The position numbers were made by a program, and so were the translations under genes. From Chloroflexota bacterium (GTDB lineage Bacteria > Chloroflexota > Dehalococcoidia > UBA1127 > JACQUN01), in the NCBI GenBank assembly GCA_016210285.1, contig JACQUN010000177.1:1-7914 (forward strand): 7,914 nt of DNA, read 5' to 3'. Below the pieces are notes generated by a model that ran no database searches, was not told where the DNA came from, and worked only from the letters and a program-made list of their open reading frames with translations. Below are positions 1 through 5,970 of the stretch, piece after piece; position 1 is the stretch's first letter; every line of letters starts with the position of its first letter.

Positions 1-114
1 GGTACATTGTATCTGGGGGACACCCCTTCGTCAGGCTCAGGGCAGGCCCCCAGACCCCCGTCAAAGGGGCTTAGCCCCTCTGATCACCCCTTTTTTCAAC
101 AGCCTGTTAGGGCT
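1..114. repeat. G/C-rich tandem palindrome region (repeat-like intergenic element)
   Basis: This stretch carries no convincing gene. It contains several short, clean palindromes: TACA-T-TGTA at 3-11, GGGG-ACA-CCCC at 16-26 and AGGGGC-TTA-GCCCCT at 65-79. Between them are further runs of five Cs and Gs (42-60). Such clusters of short G/C hairpins are typical of dispersed intergenic repeat elements in bacterial genomes. Only one copy is visible here, so its dispersed nature is inferred. It sits immediately 3' of the minus-strand small gene and probably helps end transcription. Confidence 0.45.
63..96. terminator. Possible bidirectional terminator
   Basis: On the + strand AAAGGGG (63-69) can pair with CCCCTTT (87-93), and the run of six Ts at 91-96 follows. 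A nested hairpin, AGGGGC-TTA-GCCCCT (65-79), competes with it. On the minus strand the nested hairpin is followed by only three Ts. It could terminate the minus-strand gene ending at 115 and a convergent + strand gene lying left of the window. The two structures are mutually exclusive and neither is a perfect intrinsic terminator. Confidence 0.4.
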
Positions 115-384
115 CTACCGCTTGCGCGCAGGCGCCCGCGGCAAGGGACTTTCCGACACCGGCAGGATGGTGCACGTGCAGCGCTTCATCCCAGGGTCGA
201 GGAACTTCTGGAGGTCTTCCGTGGAGTTGGTCTCCACCAGATACCAGACGGTGTGGGAAGCCCAGGACCCCCAGCGCCCCTTTACTTTGACCCCAGCAAC
301 ATTCACCTCAATGAGGGTGTCCGCACCCCCTTCGTCCTTTGGACACGTAGCTGGGGTGTGGGTTTGCGTCACCATGAACAGCAT
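115..384 (-). CDS. Small DUF3303-like protein of unknown function
   Basis: This is an 89-residue cytoplasmic protein with no signal peptide or membrane segment. Its pattern is a short beta strand (MLFMVTQTHTP), then an acidic helix, then VKVKGRWGSW, then HTVWYLVETNSTEDLQKFL, then a final strand ending ILPV. This resembles the DUF3303 family of small ferredoxin-like alpha/beta proteins, whose members are about 80-100 residues and functionally uncharacterised. Cysteines lie at about residues 14, 69 and 71; C69-T-C71 could bind a metal or form a disulfide, which is speculative. The start is firm because GGGAGGTG lies about five bases upstream of the ATG, and a strong promoter (TTGACA/TATCCT) lies about 40 bases upstream. 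The C-terminal tail (PLPRAPARKR) is basic. The gene is monocistronic and transcribed away from the adenosyltransferase gene. The family assignment rests on pattern resemblance only. Confidence 0.72.
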   Translation of the reverse strand: MLFMVTQTHTPATCPKDEGGADTLIEVNVAGVKVKGRWGSWASHTVWYLVETNSTEDLQKFLDPGMKRCTCTILPVSESPLPRAPARKR

Positions 385-422
385 TGTGCACCTCCCTCGC
401 AGCTAGAGGTGGAAGTAAAGAT

Positions 423-450
423 AGGATAGCGCCTTCGTAGCGTTTGTCAA
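423..450 (-). promoter_or_regulatory. Sigma-70-type promoter of the DUF3303-like gene
   Basis: Read on the minus strand, a perfect -35 hexamer TTGACA (450-445) is followed after 16 bases by TATCCT (428-423). Transcription would begin near 416, leaving a leader of about 30 bases that carries the GGGAGGTG ribosome binding site before the ATG at 384. A second TTGAC lies 16 bases further upstream (466-461) and might be a regulatory half-site or chance. This is the only promoter in the window with a consensus -35. Confidence 0.75.
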
Positions 451-542
451 GGTGCCTCACCGTCAATTCCTCGCCTTCCTGCGGACACATGACAGCACGC
501 GGGCAGCGGAGACCATCACTTGCGTCGGCGCCGGCGGGGCGG

Positions 543-551
543 TGCTATAAT
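543..551 (+). promoter_or_regulatory. Extended -10 promoter of the adenosyltransferase gene
   Basis: TGCTATAAT is a perfect extended -10 element (TGn plus TATAAT at 546-551). No good -35 lies at the normal spacing; TTGCGT at 520-525 is 20 bases away. An extended -10 can work without a -35. The predicted start near 558 leaves a leader of only about 12 bases, just enough for the GGAGG ribosome binding site at 561-565. The spacer 385-569 between the divergent genes holds this promoter and the minus-strand one, and no gene. Confidence 0.7.
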
Positions 552-569
552 GCTTTCGTCGGAGGCGCG

Positions 570-1127
570 ATGCCCAAGCTGTACACCAGGACCGGCGACA
601 AGGGCGAGACCGGGCTCCTCTACGGGGGACGAGTCCCCAAGACCGATGCGCGGGTCGAGGCGTATGGCTGTCTGGACGAGGCCATCTCCTGCATGGGGCT
701 GGCCCGCGCCCTGGCCCGGAGCCCCAGGGTCCAGGAGATCCTGAAGGATGTTCAGCGGGAGTGCTTTGTGGTGGGGGCGGAGCTGGCCACAGACCCCCGC
801 CACTACGATAAGTTCCAGGCCCACTTCAAGCCAGTGACCTCGGAGATGACGGCCCGCCTGGAACGGCTGATTGACAGCATGGAAGCTGAGGTGAAGCTGC
901 CCAGGGCGTTCATCATCCCCGGGGCCTCCCAGGGCTCGGCTGCCCTGGACGTGGCGCGCACCGTTCTTCGGCGGGCCGAGCGTCGGGCGGTGGGGCTCAA
1001 GGAGCAGGGGCTGCTGACCAATGAAGAGGTCCTGCGATATCTCAACCGGCTGGCGGACCTCCTCTTCATGCTGGCCCGCTATGAGGACCGAGACCTCCCC
1101 CTTGAACTCGTTACGGGGGCGCGGTAG
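570..1127 (+). CDS. pduO: PduO-type cob(I)alamin/cob(I)yrinic acid a,c-diamide adenosyltransferase
   Basis: The protein transfers the 5'-deoxyadenosyl group of ATP to cob(I)alamin (or a cobinamide precursor), forming the coenzyme B12 carbon-cobalt bond. It acts in the cytoplasm, normally as a trimer. At 185 residues it is of normal family length. The N-terminal ATP-binding motif YTRTGDKGETGL is at residues 5-16, with RVEAYGCLDE at 28-37. The C-terminal signature PGASQGSAALDVARTVLRRAERR spans 117-139, containing the Arg/Glu residues used by the family, and YLNRLADLLFMLAR is at 157-170. The usual Asn of the DELN motif is replaced (LDEAIS). The ATG at 570 is chosen because GGAGG lies four bases upstream and a TATAAT box just before it; longer in-frame readings would start upstream of the promoter. 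No other cobalamin gene is in the window, so it appears to be a stand-alone salvage or late-pathway gene. Confidence 0.93.
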   Translation: MPKLYTRTGDKGETGLLYGGRVPKTDARVEAYGCLDEAISCMGLARALARSPRVQEILKDVQRECFVVGAELATDPRHYDKFQAHFKPVTSEMTARLERLIDSMEAEVKLPRAFIIPGASQGSAALDVARTVLRRAERRAVGLKEQGLLTNEEVLRYLNRLADLLFMLARYEDRDLPLELVTGAR

Positions 1128-1153
1128 AGGCGTCCGCGGCTTTGCACACAAGC

Positions 1154-1303
1154 CATTCTGAGTCATGCTGAGCCCTTCGGAAGACTCGGGGTGAGCTCCG
1201 CGAAGAATCCCTCATCTCGCTCAGGAGGGGTTCCGCAGGGCATCAGGCCAGGTGAAGACCCGTTACTCCTCGTCATTCTGCCTACAGCGAAGCGTCGAGA
1301 GGA
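1154..1303. repeat. Dispersed-repeat-like element with CATTCTG ... GCGAAG arms
   Basis: Two related arms are visible. The first runs from CATTCTG at 1154 to GCGAAG at 1200-1205. The second runs from CATTCTG at 1274 to GCGAAG at 1287-1292 and ends in GTCGAGAGG near 1302. Arrangements of this kind (CATTCTGAG, CCTTCGG, TGAGCTCCGCGAAGAATC) are familiar as intergenic repeats in several bacterial phyla, including Chloroflexota; that is recalled, not searched. An open reading frame runs through it into the downstream lipoprotein gene, but this part does not look like protein. No clear promoter or terminator is seen in 1128-1313. Confidence 0.55.
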
Positions 1304-1313
1304 AAGTCAGCCA

Positions 1314-2135
1314 GTGCAATACTCACGGGGTCACCTCCTTTCCCTTGCCCCGAACACCCCCGGGGGGGCGGTGGGCCTGCTGCTCATCCTCCTGCCCCTG
1401 GCCCTCATCCTGGCTGGGTGTGGCGGCGCGGCCCAGCCCACTCCTGGCCCCGGGGTCACGCCGGCCGCTGCGGTAGCGACGGTAGAAGAGGTGCCCCATC
1501 CGGTGACCCCCGTTGCGGGAGGGTTTGAGGAGGTTACCTTTGCCACGGCTGACGGGGTGCGGCTGGCTGGCCGCGTCTTCGGGAAGGGCTCGCTGGGCGT
1601 TGTCCTCTCCCACATGTATCCCGCCGACCAGGAGAGCTGGGGCCCCTTTGCGGAAACCCTGGCCAAGGAGGGGTACATGGTTTTGACCTTCAACTTCCGA
1701 GGCTACCGGCCTTCCGGGGGCGCCAAGGAGATTGAGAAGCTGAACCAGGATGTGGAGGCGGCGTTGGAGCTCCTTCGCGGGCGGGGGGCGCAGAAGGTGT
1801 TCCTGATTGGCGCCAGCATGGGGGGGACCGCCTCCGTGCAGGCGGCAGCGCGCCAGCCGGTGGCGGGCCTCATCACCCTCTCGGCGCCCACGGAGTTCCG
1901 TGGCCTGGATGCCGCCGCCGTTGTGGCGCAGGTGGAGCAGCCCAAGCTCTTCATCGCCGCCGAGGGTGACAAGCCGGCCAACCAGAGTGCCGCGCGCCTC
2001 TTCCAGCTCTCTACCCAGCCCCGGATCATGCAGGTGTTCCAGGGGAGCGAGCACGGGACTGACATGCTCTACGGCAAGTTCGGCTCCTATGTCCAGCAGG
2101 CCATTCTGGAGTTCCTGGCGGGGGACAGGCAGTGA
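1314..2135 (+). CDS. Lipoprotein alpha/beta hydrolase (dienelactone-hydrolase-like)
   Basis: This is an exported, lipid-anchored serine hydrolase of unknown substrate. A hydrophobic stretch (GLLLILLPLALILAG) leads to a lipobox with Cys36, followed by a Pro/Thr/Ala-rich linker of about 30 residues. The catalytic domain has a beta-hydrolase core, the nucleophile elbow G-A-S-M-G-G (Ser168), a putative acid in AAEGD (Asp219) and the catalytic His in GSEHGTDML (His247). TFNFRGYRPSGG (about 125-136) matches the strand and loop before the elbow. The start is uncertain. GTG 1314 gives 273 residues, with GAGAGGA about ten bases upstream. GTG 1371 gives 254 residues and a minimal signal peptide with no basic residue. 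The longest reading, from 1191, begins inside the repeat and is unlikely. Its TGA overlaps the hisH GTG by four bases, so translation is probably coupled. The link to histidine synthesis is unknown. Confidence 0.82.
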   Translation: MQYSRGHLLSLAPNTPGGAVGLLLILLPLALILAGCGGAAQPTPGPGVTPAAAVATVEEVPHPVTPVAGGFEEVTFATADGVRLAGRVFGKGSLGVVLSHMYPADQESWGPFAETLAKEGYMVLTFNFRGYRPSGGAKEIEKLNQDVEAALELLRGRGAQKVFLIGASMGGTASVQAAARQPVAGLITLSAPTEFRGLDAAAVVAQVEQPKLFIAAEGDKPANQSAARLFQLSTQPRIMQVFQGSEHGTDMLYGKFGSYVQQAILEFLAGDRQ

Positions 2136-2758
2136 GGCCGCTGAACCTGGCGGTGGTTGACTACGGCGCAGGGAACCTCCGCAGCGTAGCCAAGGCGCTG
2201 GAGGCCCTGGGGAACCGCCCCCGCGTCACCAGCGACCCGGAGGTGGTGCTGGCCGCCGACGCCGTCATTATGCCCGGGCAGGGAGCCTGTGACTCTGCCA
2301 TGCGGGCCATGGAGACGCAGGAGCTGACCGGGGCTGTGCGCCAGGTGATCCAGGAAGGGCGGCCCTTCTTCGGCGTCTGTCTGGGGCTCCAGATCCTCTT
2401 TGACTCGTCGGAGGAGGGAGAGGTACGCTGCCTGGGCGTGCTCCCTGGCCGCGTGAGGCGGCTGCCTGGCGGCCTCAAGGTGCCGCACATGGGCTGGAAC
2501 CAGGTGCGCTTCCTGGCAGAGCACCCGGTCTTCCACGGCATCCCACAGGACAGCCACTTCTACTTTGTCCACAGCTACTACCCTGACCCTGCCGATTCCG
2601 GCGTCATAGCAGGTCTTACAAGCTATGGCGTGGAGTTCTGCTCCGCCATTGCACGAGGCCCCCTGGTTGCCACCCAGTTTCACCCGGAGAAGAGCGGTGC
2701 CCTGGGGCTCAAGCTGTACGAGAACTTTCTGCGGTTCGCACAGGGGGAGCGGAGATAA
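2132..2758 (+). CDS. hisH: Imidazole glycerol phosphate synthase, glutaminase subunit HisH
   Basis: HisH hydrolyses glutamine and passes ammonia to HisF, which turns PRFAR into imidazole glycerol phosphate and AICAR. It is a class I glutamine amidotransferase of 208 residues, a normal length. VVDYGAGNLRSV is at residues 8-19 and the oxyanion-strand segment PGQGACDSAM at 48-57. The nucleophile is Cys83 in GVCLGLQ, and the catalytic His184 and Glu186 lie in QFHPEKSG. HMGWNQV (119-125) and HFYFVHSYY (142-150) are family signatures. PGQG replaces the more usual PGVG. The GTG start overlaps the stop of the hydrolase (GTGA), and the next gene starts directly after the TAA. Its partner hisF lies about 1.6 kb downstream, beyond hisA and a methyltransferase gene. 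Confidence 0.96.
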   Translation: MRPLNLAVVDYGAGNLRSVAKALEALGNRPRVTSDPEVVLAADAVIMPGQGACDSAMRAMETQELTGAVRQVIQEGRPFFGVCLGLQILFDSSEEGEVRCLGVLPGRVRRLPGGLKVPHMGWNQVRFLAEHPVFHGIPQDSHFYFVHSYYPDPADSGVIAGLTSYGVEFCSAIARGPLVATQFHPEKSGALGLKLYENFLRFAQGERR

Positions 2759-3487
2759 GTGGAGGTTATCCCTGCCCTTGACCTCAAAGGCGGGCGGTGC
2801 GTACGCCTCTACCAGGGCGACCTGGGCCAGGAGGAGGTCTTCTCCGACGACCCGCTTGGGGTAGCACTCCGCTGGCAGAGGGAGGGCGCCCGCTGGCTTC
2901 ATATTGTGGACCTGGACGGCGCTGCTGCCGGGCACCCTGTTCATCTTGAGGTGGTCAAGGGTGTCGCCGCTGCCCTGAACATACCTGTCCAGTTGGGGGG
3001 AGGCATCCGGAGCCTGGAGGTCGCCCGGCGGGCGCTGGATTTCGGCGTTCGGCGCCTGGTGTTGGGCACCTCGGCGGTGAGGGAGCCGCACCTGATTTCC
3101 CAGATGGTGGATCTCTTCGGCCCCGAGGTGGTGGTGGTCTCTGTGGATGCCAGGGACGGAAGGGTTGCCCTCCAGGGGTGGAAGGAGCATTCGGACATCA
3201 GTGCGAAGGATCTAGCCAGGGCGATGGCCGGCCTGGGCGTACGCCGGCTCATCTACACCGACATCGCACGCGATGGCACCCTGACCGAGCCCAACTTCGC
3301 GGCCATTGACGAGATGGTGGCTGAGAGTGGGCTCCCTGTCATCGCTGCCGGCGGGATCGCCTCGGTAGAGCACCTGGTCCGCCTGGCGGCCCTGGGAGTG
3401 GAAGGGGCCATCGTGGGGCGAGCCCTGTACACCGGCTCCATAGGGCTGCAGGAGGCCATTGCAGCGGTTGCCGCTCCTGCCTTCTGA
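2759..3487 (+). CDS. hisA: ProFAR isomerase HisA
   Basis: HisA is the (beta/alpha)8-barrel isomerase that converts ProFAR to PRFAR by an Amadori rearrangement, the step before IGP synthase. It has 242 residues, typical for the family. The catalytic Asp8 lies in VIPALDLKGG and Asp130 in VVSVDARDG, matching the acid/base pair of characterised HisA enzymes. Phosphate-binding glycines are in QLGGGIRS (78-85) and AAGGIAS (196-202), with TDIARDGT at 168-175 and GW at 140-141. The start is GTG directly after the hisH TAA (TAAGTG, no gap), with GGAGCGGAGA upstream as ribosome binding site inside hisH. In some organisms a HisA homologue (PriA) also does the TrpF reaction; nothing here decides that, since trpF presence is not visible. 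Confidence 0.96.
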   Translation: MEVIPALDLKGGRCVRLYQGDLGQEEVFSDDPLGVALRWQREGARWLHIVDLDGAAAGHPVHLEVVKGVAAALNIPVQLGGGIRSLEVARRALDFGVRRLVLGTSAVREPHLISQMVDLFGPEVVVVSVDARDGRVALQGWKEHSDISAKDLARAMAGLGVRRLIYTDIARDGTLTEPNFAAIDEMVAESGLPVIAAGGIASVEHLVRLAALGVEGAIVGRALYTGSIGLQEAIAAVAAPAF

Positions 3488-3685
3488 ACACGCCTGGCCC
3501 CTTCAGGTTCGAGTTACGGGGGTGTGCCAGCCTGTCCGCGCGGGGAGGCCGCTGGGCTCGCCCCCTGGGGTGTGCGTCTTTCCTGCTTTGCCTCTGCTAC
3601 ACGCTCACCCCACCTGCCGCTATACTGATGAGGAGCGGGCGCTGCGTGGCCTCGTCCGGGCGCAGAGGCTTGCTGAGGAGGCGCC
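3488..3685 (+). other. Spacer between hisA and the methyltransferase gene
   Basis: This is a 198-base G/C-rich gap without a credible gene. It contains a GCTATACT box near its 3' end and short G/C complementarities around 3540-3570, but no hairpin followed by a T run. There is therefore no clear terminator after hisA. The gap breaks the tight spacing seen upstream and suggests that the next gene is at least partly independently transcribed. Confidence 0.5.
3621..3626 (+). promoter_or_regulatory. Possible -10 box (TATACT) of the methyltransferase gene
   Basis: GCTATACT stands about 60 bases before the methyltransferase ATG. It resembles the GCTATA boxes ahead of the adenosyltransferase gene and thrB. 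No recognisable -35 hexamer lies 16-18 bases upstream and it lacks the TGn extension, so this is a weaker candidate than the other two. Confidence 0.4.
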
Positions 3686-4267
3686 ATGACCACAACGAGC
3701 CCCAAGGCCAAACCCGAGGGCAGCAAGGAGACGGTGCTGGCCGCAGAGGGAGGGGAGTTCCTGGACCCCATGCGGGTTATCGCCGTCATCCCTATCCGCC
3801 CCTACCACGTGGTGGCTGACATCTTTTGCGGCTCCGGCTCCTTCACGGTCCCCTTTGCCAAGTACCTCTTCGATGGCAAGGTCTACGCCATGGACAGCCA
3901 GGCAGAGCACCTTGAAAGCCTGAGGAAGCGCCTCCAGGAGCTACGCCTTACCAACGTCGAGCTTATCCACGCCGAGGAGTGCAGCATACCCCTCAAGGCA
4001 GAGGCTTTGGATGGGGCCATACTTCCCTTCACCCTCCATGCAGTGAAGGAGCGGGTCCGCTTCCTTCAGGTGGTTCACGGCCTGCTGAAGCGGGGAGGGT
4101 GGGTCGCCGTTCTGGAGTGGTACAAGCGGGAGACCCCAGATGGCCCGCCGCTGGAGGAGCGTGTGGGTGAGGAGGAGGCAGAGAAGGCAGCCAGGGAGGC
4201 GGGGTTCCGCTTCAGCGAGAAGCGGGACATCAATGGCAAGCACTATCTGGTCATCCTCAGGAAATAG
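3686..4267 (+). CDS. Class I SAM-dependent methyltransferase (UbiE/Methyltransf_11-like)
   Basis: This is a small cytoplasmic methyltransferase of 193 residues; the substrate is unknown. After a low-complexity polar N-terminus (1-20), FLDPMRVIAVIPIRPYHVV leads to motif I, ADIFCGSGSF (44-53). There the first Gly of the usual D-x-G-x-G-x-G is Phe47. Asp70 (VYAMDSQ) is the acidic residue expected to bind the SAM ribose. LDGAILPFTLHAV (108-120) and LLKRGGWVAVLEW (133-145) match the later motifs, and the C-terminus ends in a strand (HYLVILRK). The ATG has GAGGAGG four bases upstream. The gene sits between hisA and hisF, which are often adjacent elsewhere, with gaps of 198 and 114 bases. No histidine-pathway step needs a methyltransferase, so it is probably a passenger or has a separate role. 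Confidence 0.85.
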   Translation: MTTTSPKAKPEGSKETVLAAEGGEFLDPMRVIAVIPIRPYHVVADIFCGSGSFTVPFAKYLFDGKVYAMDSQAEHLESLRKRLQELRLTNVELIHAEECSIPLKAEALDGAILPFTLHAVKERVRFLQVVHGLLKRGGWVAVLEWYKRETPDGPPLEERVGEEEAEKAAREAGFRFSEKRDINGKHYLVILRK

Positions 4268-4322
4268 GGTGCAGTTCGGCATGGCTCTGTCCCACTCCAT
4301 GAGCGAGACCTCTGTGCACCCT
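4266..4322 (+). other. Inverted repeat spanning the spacer before hisF
   Basis: AGGGTGCA (4266-4273), overlapping the methyltransferase stop codon, is perfectly complementary to TGCACCCT (4315-4322). Inside the 41-base loop a second pair, CATGG/CCATG (4280-4284 with 4297-4301), can form. No T run follows, so it is not an intrinsic terminator. It may protect or separate the mRNA ends, or be chance. The rest of the 114-base gap to hisF shows no gene and no clear promoter. Confidence 0.4.
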
Positions 4323-4381
4323 GCCGACAGCCTCGGCCTCGCCGTGCACTCTTGCCTGGCTCACGAGTCAGCAGGGTAGCC

Positions 4382-5209
4382 ATGCTCACCAAGCGCATCA
4401 TCCCCTGCCTGGACGTGGACCGGGGCCGCGTGGTCAAGGGTGTCTCCTTCGTAAATCTGCGGGATGCTGGCGACCCCGCGGAGCTGGCAGCCTTCTACGA
4501 CCGGGAGGGGGCCGACGAGCTGGTCTTCCTGGATATCACCGCCAGCGCCGATGCCCGTGATATCATGGTGGAGGTGGTGAAGCGGGTCTCCGAGCAGGTT
4601 TTCATCCCTCTGACGGTGGGAGGCGGCCTTCGCTCCGTGAAGGACATCCGGCGCATGCTGGAAGCTGGGGCGGACAAGGTCTCCCTCAACACCTCCGCAG
4701 TCCTGGCTCCCCGCCTGGTCCGCGAGGCGTCGAGGCACTTCGGGAGCCAGTGCATCGTCGTCGCTGTGGACGCCCGCAGGGTCGCCCCTGGAGCCGTGAA
4801 ATCGGCGGGGCGTCGGCGCCTGGGCCTTGCCGGGGACTCCCGCTGGGAGGTCTATATCTACGGTGGACGCCAGGCGACAGGGTTGGATGCGGTGAAGTGG
4901 GCTCGCCACGTGGCGGAGCTGGGGGCCGGGGAGATCCTGCTGACCAGCATGGACTGCGATGGGCATGGGCAGGGCTACGACCTGGAGCTGACCCGGAGCG
5001 TGGCTGAGGCGGTGCCAGTGCCCGTTATCGCCAGCGGGGGTGCGGGAACCCTGGAGCACCTGTATGAGGCGGTCACTGCTGGCCAGGCGGACGCTGTGCT
5101 GGCAGCGAGCATCTTCCACTACGGGACGTACCGCATCGCCCAGGCCAAGGAGTATCTGGCGCAGCGGGGTATCCCAGTGAGGCCCCTGTCGGCGCTGCCA
5201 GCCGTTTGA
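4382..5209 (+). CDS. hisF: Imidazole glycerol phosphate synthase, cyclase subunit HisF
   Basis: HisF is the (beta/alpha)8 cyclase that uses ammonia from HisH to convert PRFAR to IGP and AICAR, the latter feeding purine synthesis. The catalytic Asp11 lies in [10 protein letters not shown] and Asp130 in [17 protein letters not shown] (78-85), LNTSAV (102-107), LLTSMDCDG (186-194) and [11 protein letters not shown] (216-226) are family signatures. The protein is 275 residues, longer than the usual 250-260. The excess lies at about residues 135-154, just after the Asp130 strand, in a basic Gly/Ala/Arg-rich loop before RWEVYIYGG. The start ATG at 4382 directly precedes the conserved N-terminus; its ribosome binding site (CAGGG) is weak. 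Its stop codon lies just before the HAD gene. Confidence 0.96.
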   Translation: MLTKRIIPCLDVDRGRVVKGVSFVNLRDAGDPAELAAFYDREGADELVFLDITASADARDIMVEVVKRVSEQVFIPLTVGGGLRSVKDIRRMLEAGADKVSLNTSAVLAPRLVREASRHFGSQCIVVAVDARRVAPGAVKSAGRRRLGLAGDSRWEVYIYGGRQATGLDAVKWARHVAELGAGEILLTSMDCDGHGQGYDLELTRSVAEAVPVPVIASGGAGTLEHLYEAVTAGQADAVLAASIFHYGTYRIAQAKEYLAQRGIPVRPLSALPAV

Positions 5210-5220
5210 GGTTGCTGGAT

Positions 5221-5931
5221 TTGCAGGTCAAAGCCGTTGTCTTCGATATGTTCAACACCCTGGCCCGCAATGAGACAGCCCTGTGGGTTGGACTCTTTGG
5301 CGACCTCTGCCGTATCCAGGGCCTGGACGTCTCACCGCAGGTGCTGTGGGAGCGCTGGAAGACCATTGAGATGGGGTTTCGACGTGCACGCGTCAACCTT
5401 GAGGCTCCGGAGCAGGCCGCCCCGTTTGTTTCCTATCGCACGGCATGGACCGACTGCTTCCGCCGAACCTTCGACGAGTTGGGCCTGGCCGGGGACGCCG
5501 CGGCGGCAGCCCAGATGAGCATCGAATCCCTGGGCTGCCGGGATCTTTACCCTGAGACGAAGGATGTGCTGGCGCGGCTGGACGGTCGCTGGCGCCTGTG
5601 CGTTCTCTCCAATGCCGACAAGGACTTTCTCTACCCTCTCCTCCGGCGGCATGACCTCCGGTTTGACGTCACCATCACATCGGAGGAGGCCAGGGCCTAC
5701 AAGCCTCACCCTGCTCCCTTCCGTTCCGTCCTGGAGCGCCTGGGGGTGGCGCCAGGGGAGGCCGTTCAGGTGGGCGACACCCTCCATGAGGACGTCCTGG
5801 GAGCCAAGCTGGTGGGGATGAAAGCAGTATGGGCCAATCGAAGGGGGCTGGCCACTGACCCAGGGCTGCCGCAGCCTGATGCAGAGGTGCAGGACCTGCG
5901 GGGATTGCTGGGCCTGCTGGGGCTTGACTGA
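5221..5931 (+). CDS. HAD-superfamily hydrolase, haloacid-dehalogenase-like, unknown substrate
   Basis: This is a cytoplasmic HAD-fold hydrolase of 236 residues. Motif I is VVFDMFNTLA with nucleophile Asp9; position +2 is Phe11, not the Asp of typical HAD phosphatases. Motif II is VLSNAD (Ser130), motif III is AYKPHP (Lys161) and motif IV is VQVGDTLHEDVLGA (Asp186, Asp191). An alpha-helical cap of the C1 type lies at roughly residues 20-100. The start is uncertain. TTG 5221 is chosen because GAGGTT at 5208-5213 is well placed for it; TTG 5206 would overlap the hisF stop by four bases but has no ribosome binding site. Directly downstream of hisF and before hisIE, it could be the histidinol-phosphate phosphatase missing from this cluster. 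The absent second Asp argues against a standard phosphatase and resembles the D-x-Y/F motif of haloacid dehalogenases. Confidence 0.87.
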   Translation: MQVKAVVFDMFNTLARNETALWVGLFGDLCRIQGLDVSPQVLWERWKTIEMGFRRARVNLEAPEQAAPFVSYRTAWTDCFRRTFDELGLAGDAAAAAQMSIESLGCRDLYPETKDVLARLDGRWRLCVLSNADKDFLYPLLRRHDLRFDVTITSEEARAYKPHPAPFRSVLERLGVAPGEAVQVGDTLHEDVLGAKLVGMKAVWANRRGLATDPGLPQPDAEVQDLRGLLGLLGLD

Positions 5932-5970
5932 AGGGGGGCTCTGTTGAATCCCTACCCCACCCTGAAGGGC

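Noticed and set aside
7..429. Plus-strand open frame through the palindromes and the small gene
   Set aside because: It crosses the repeat and runs opposite the minus-strand gene, which has a promoter, ribosome binding site and family-like sequence.
444..569. In-frame upstream extension of the adenosyltransferase
   Set aside because: It would start before the extended -10 promoter, and its residues do not match the family. The ATG at 570 has the ribosome binding site.
2087..3190. Long minus-strand open frame (367 codons) opposite hisH and hisA
   Set aside because: It lies opposite two certain genes in GC-rich DNA, where antisense frames are often open; its translation shows no recognisable family pattern.
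3500..3525. tRNA T-arm-like GGTTCGAGTT
   Set aside because: The flanking bases do not form a T stem and no acceptor, D or anticodon arms are found around it.
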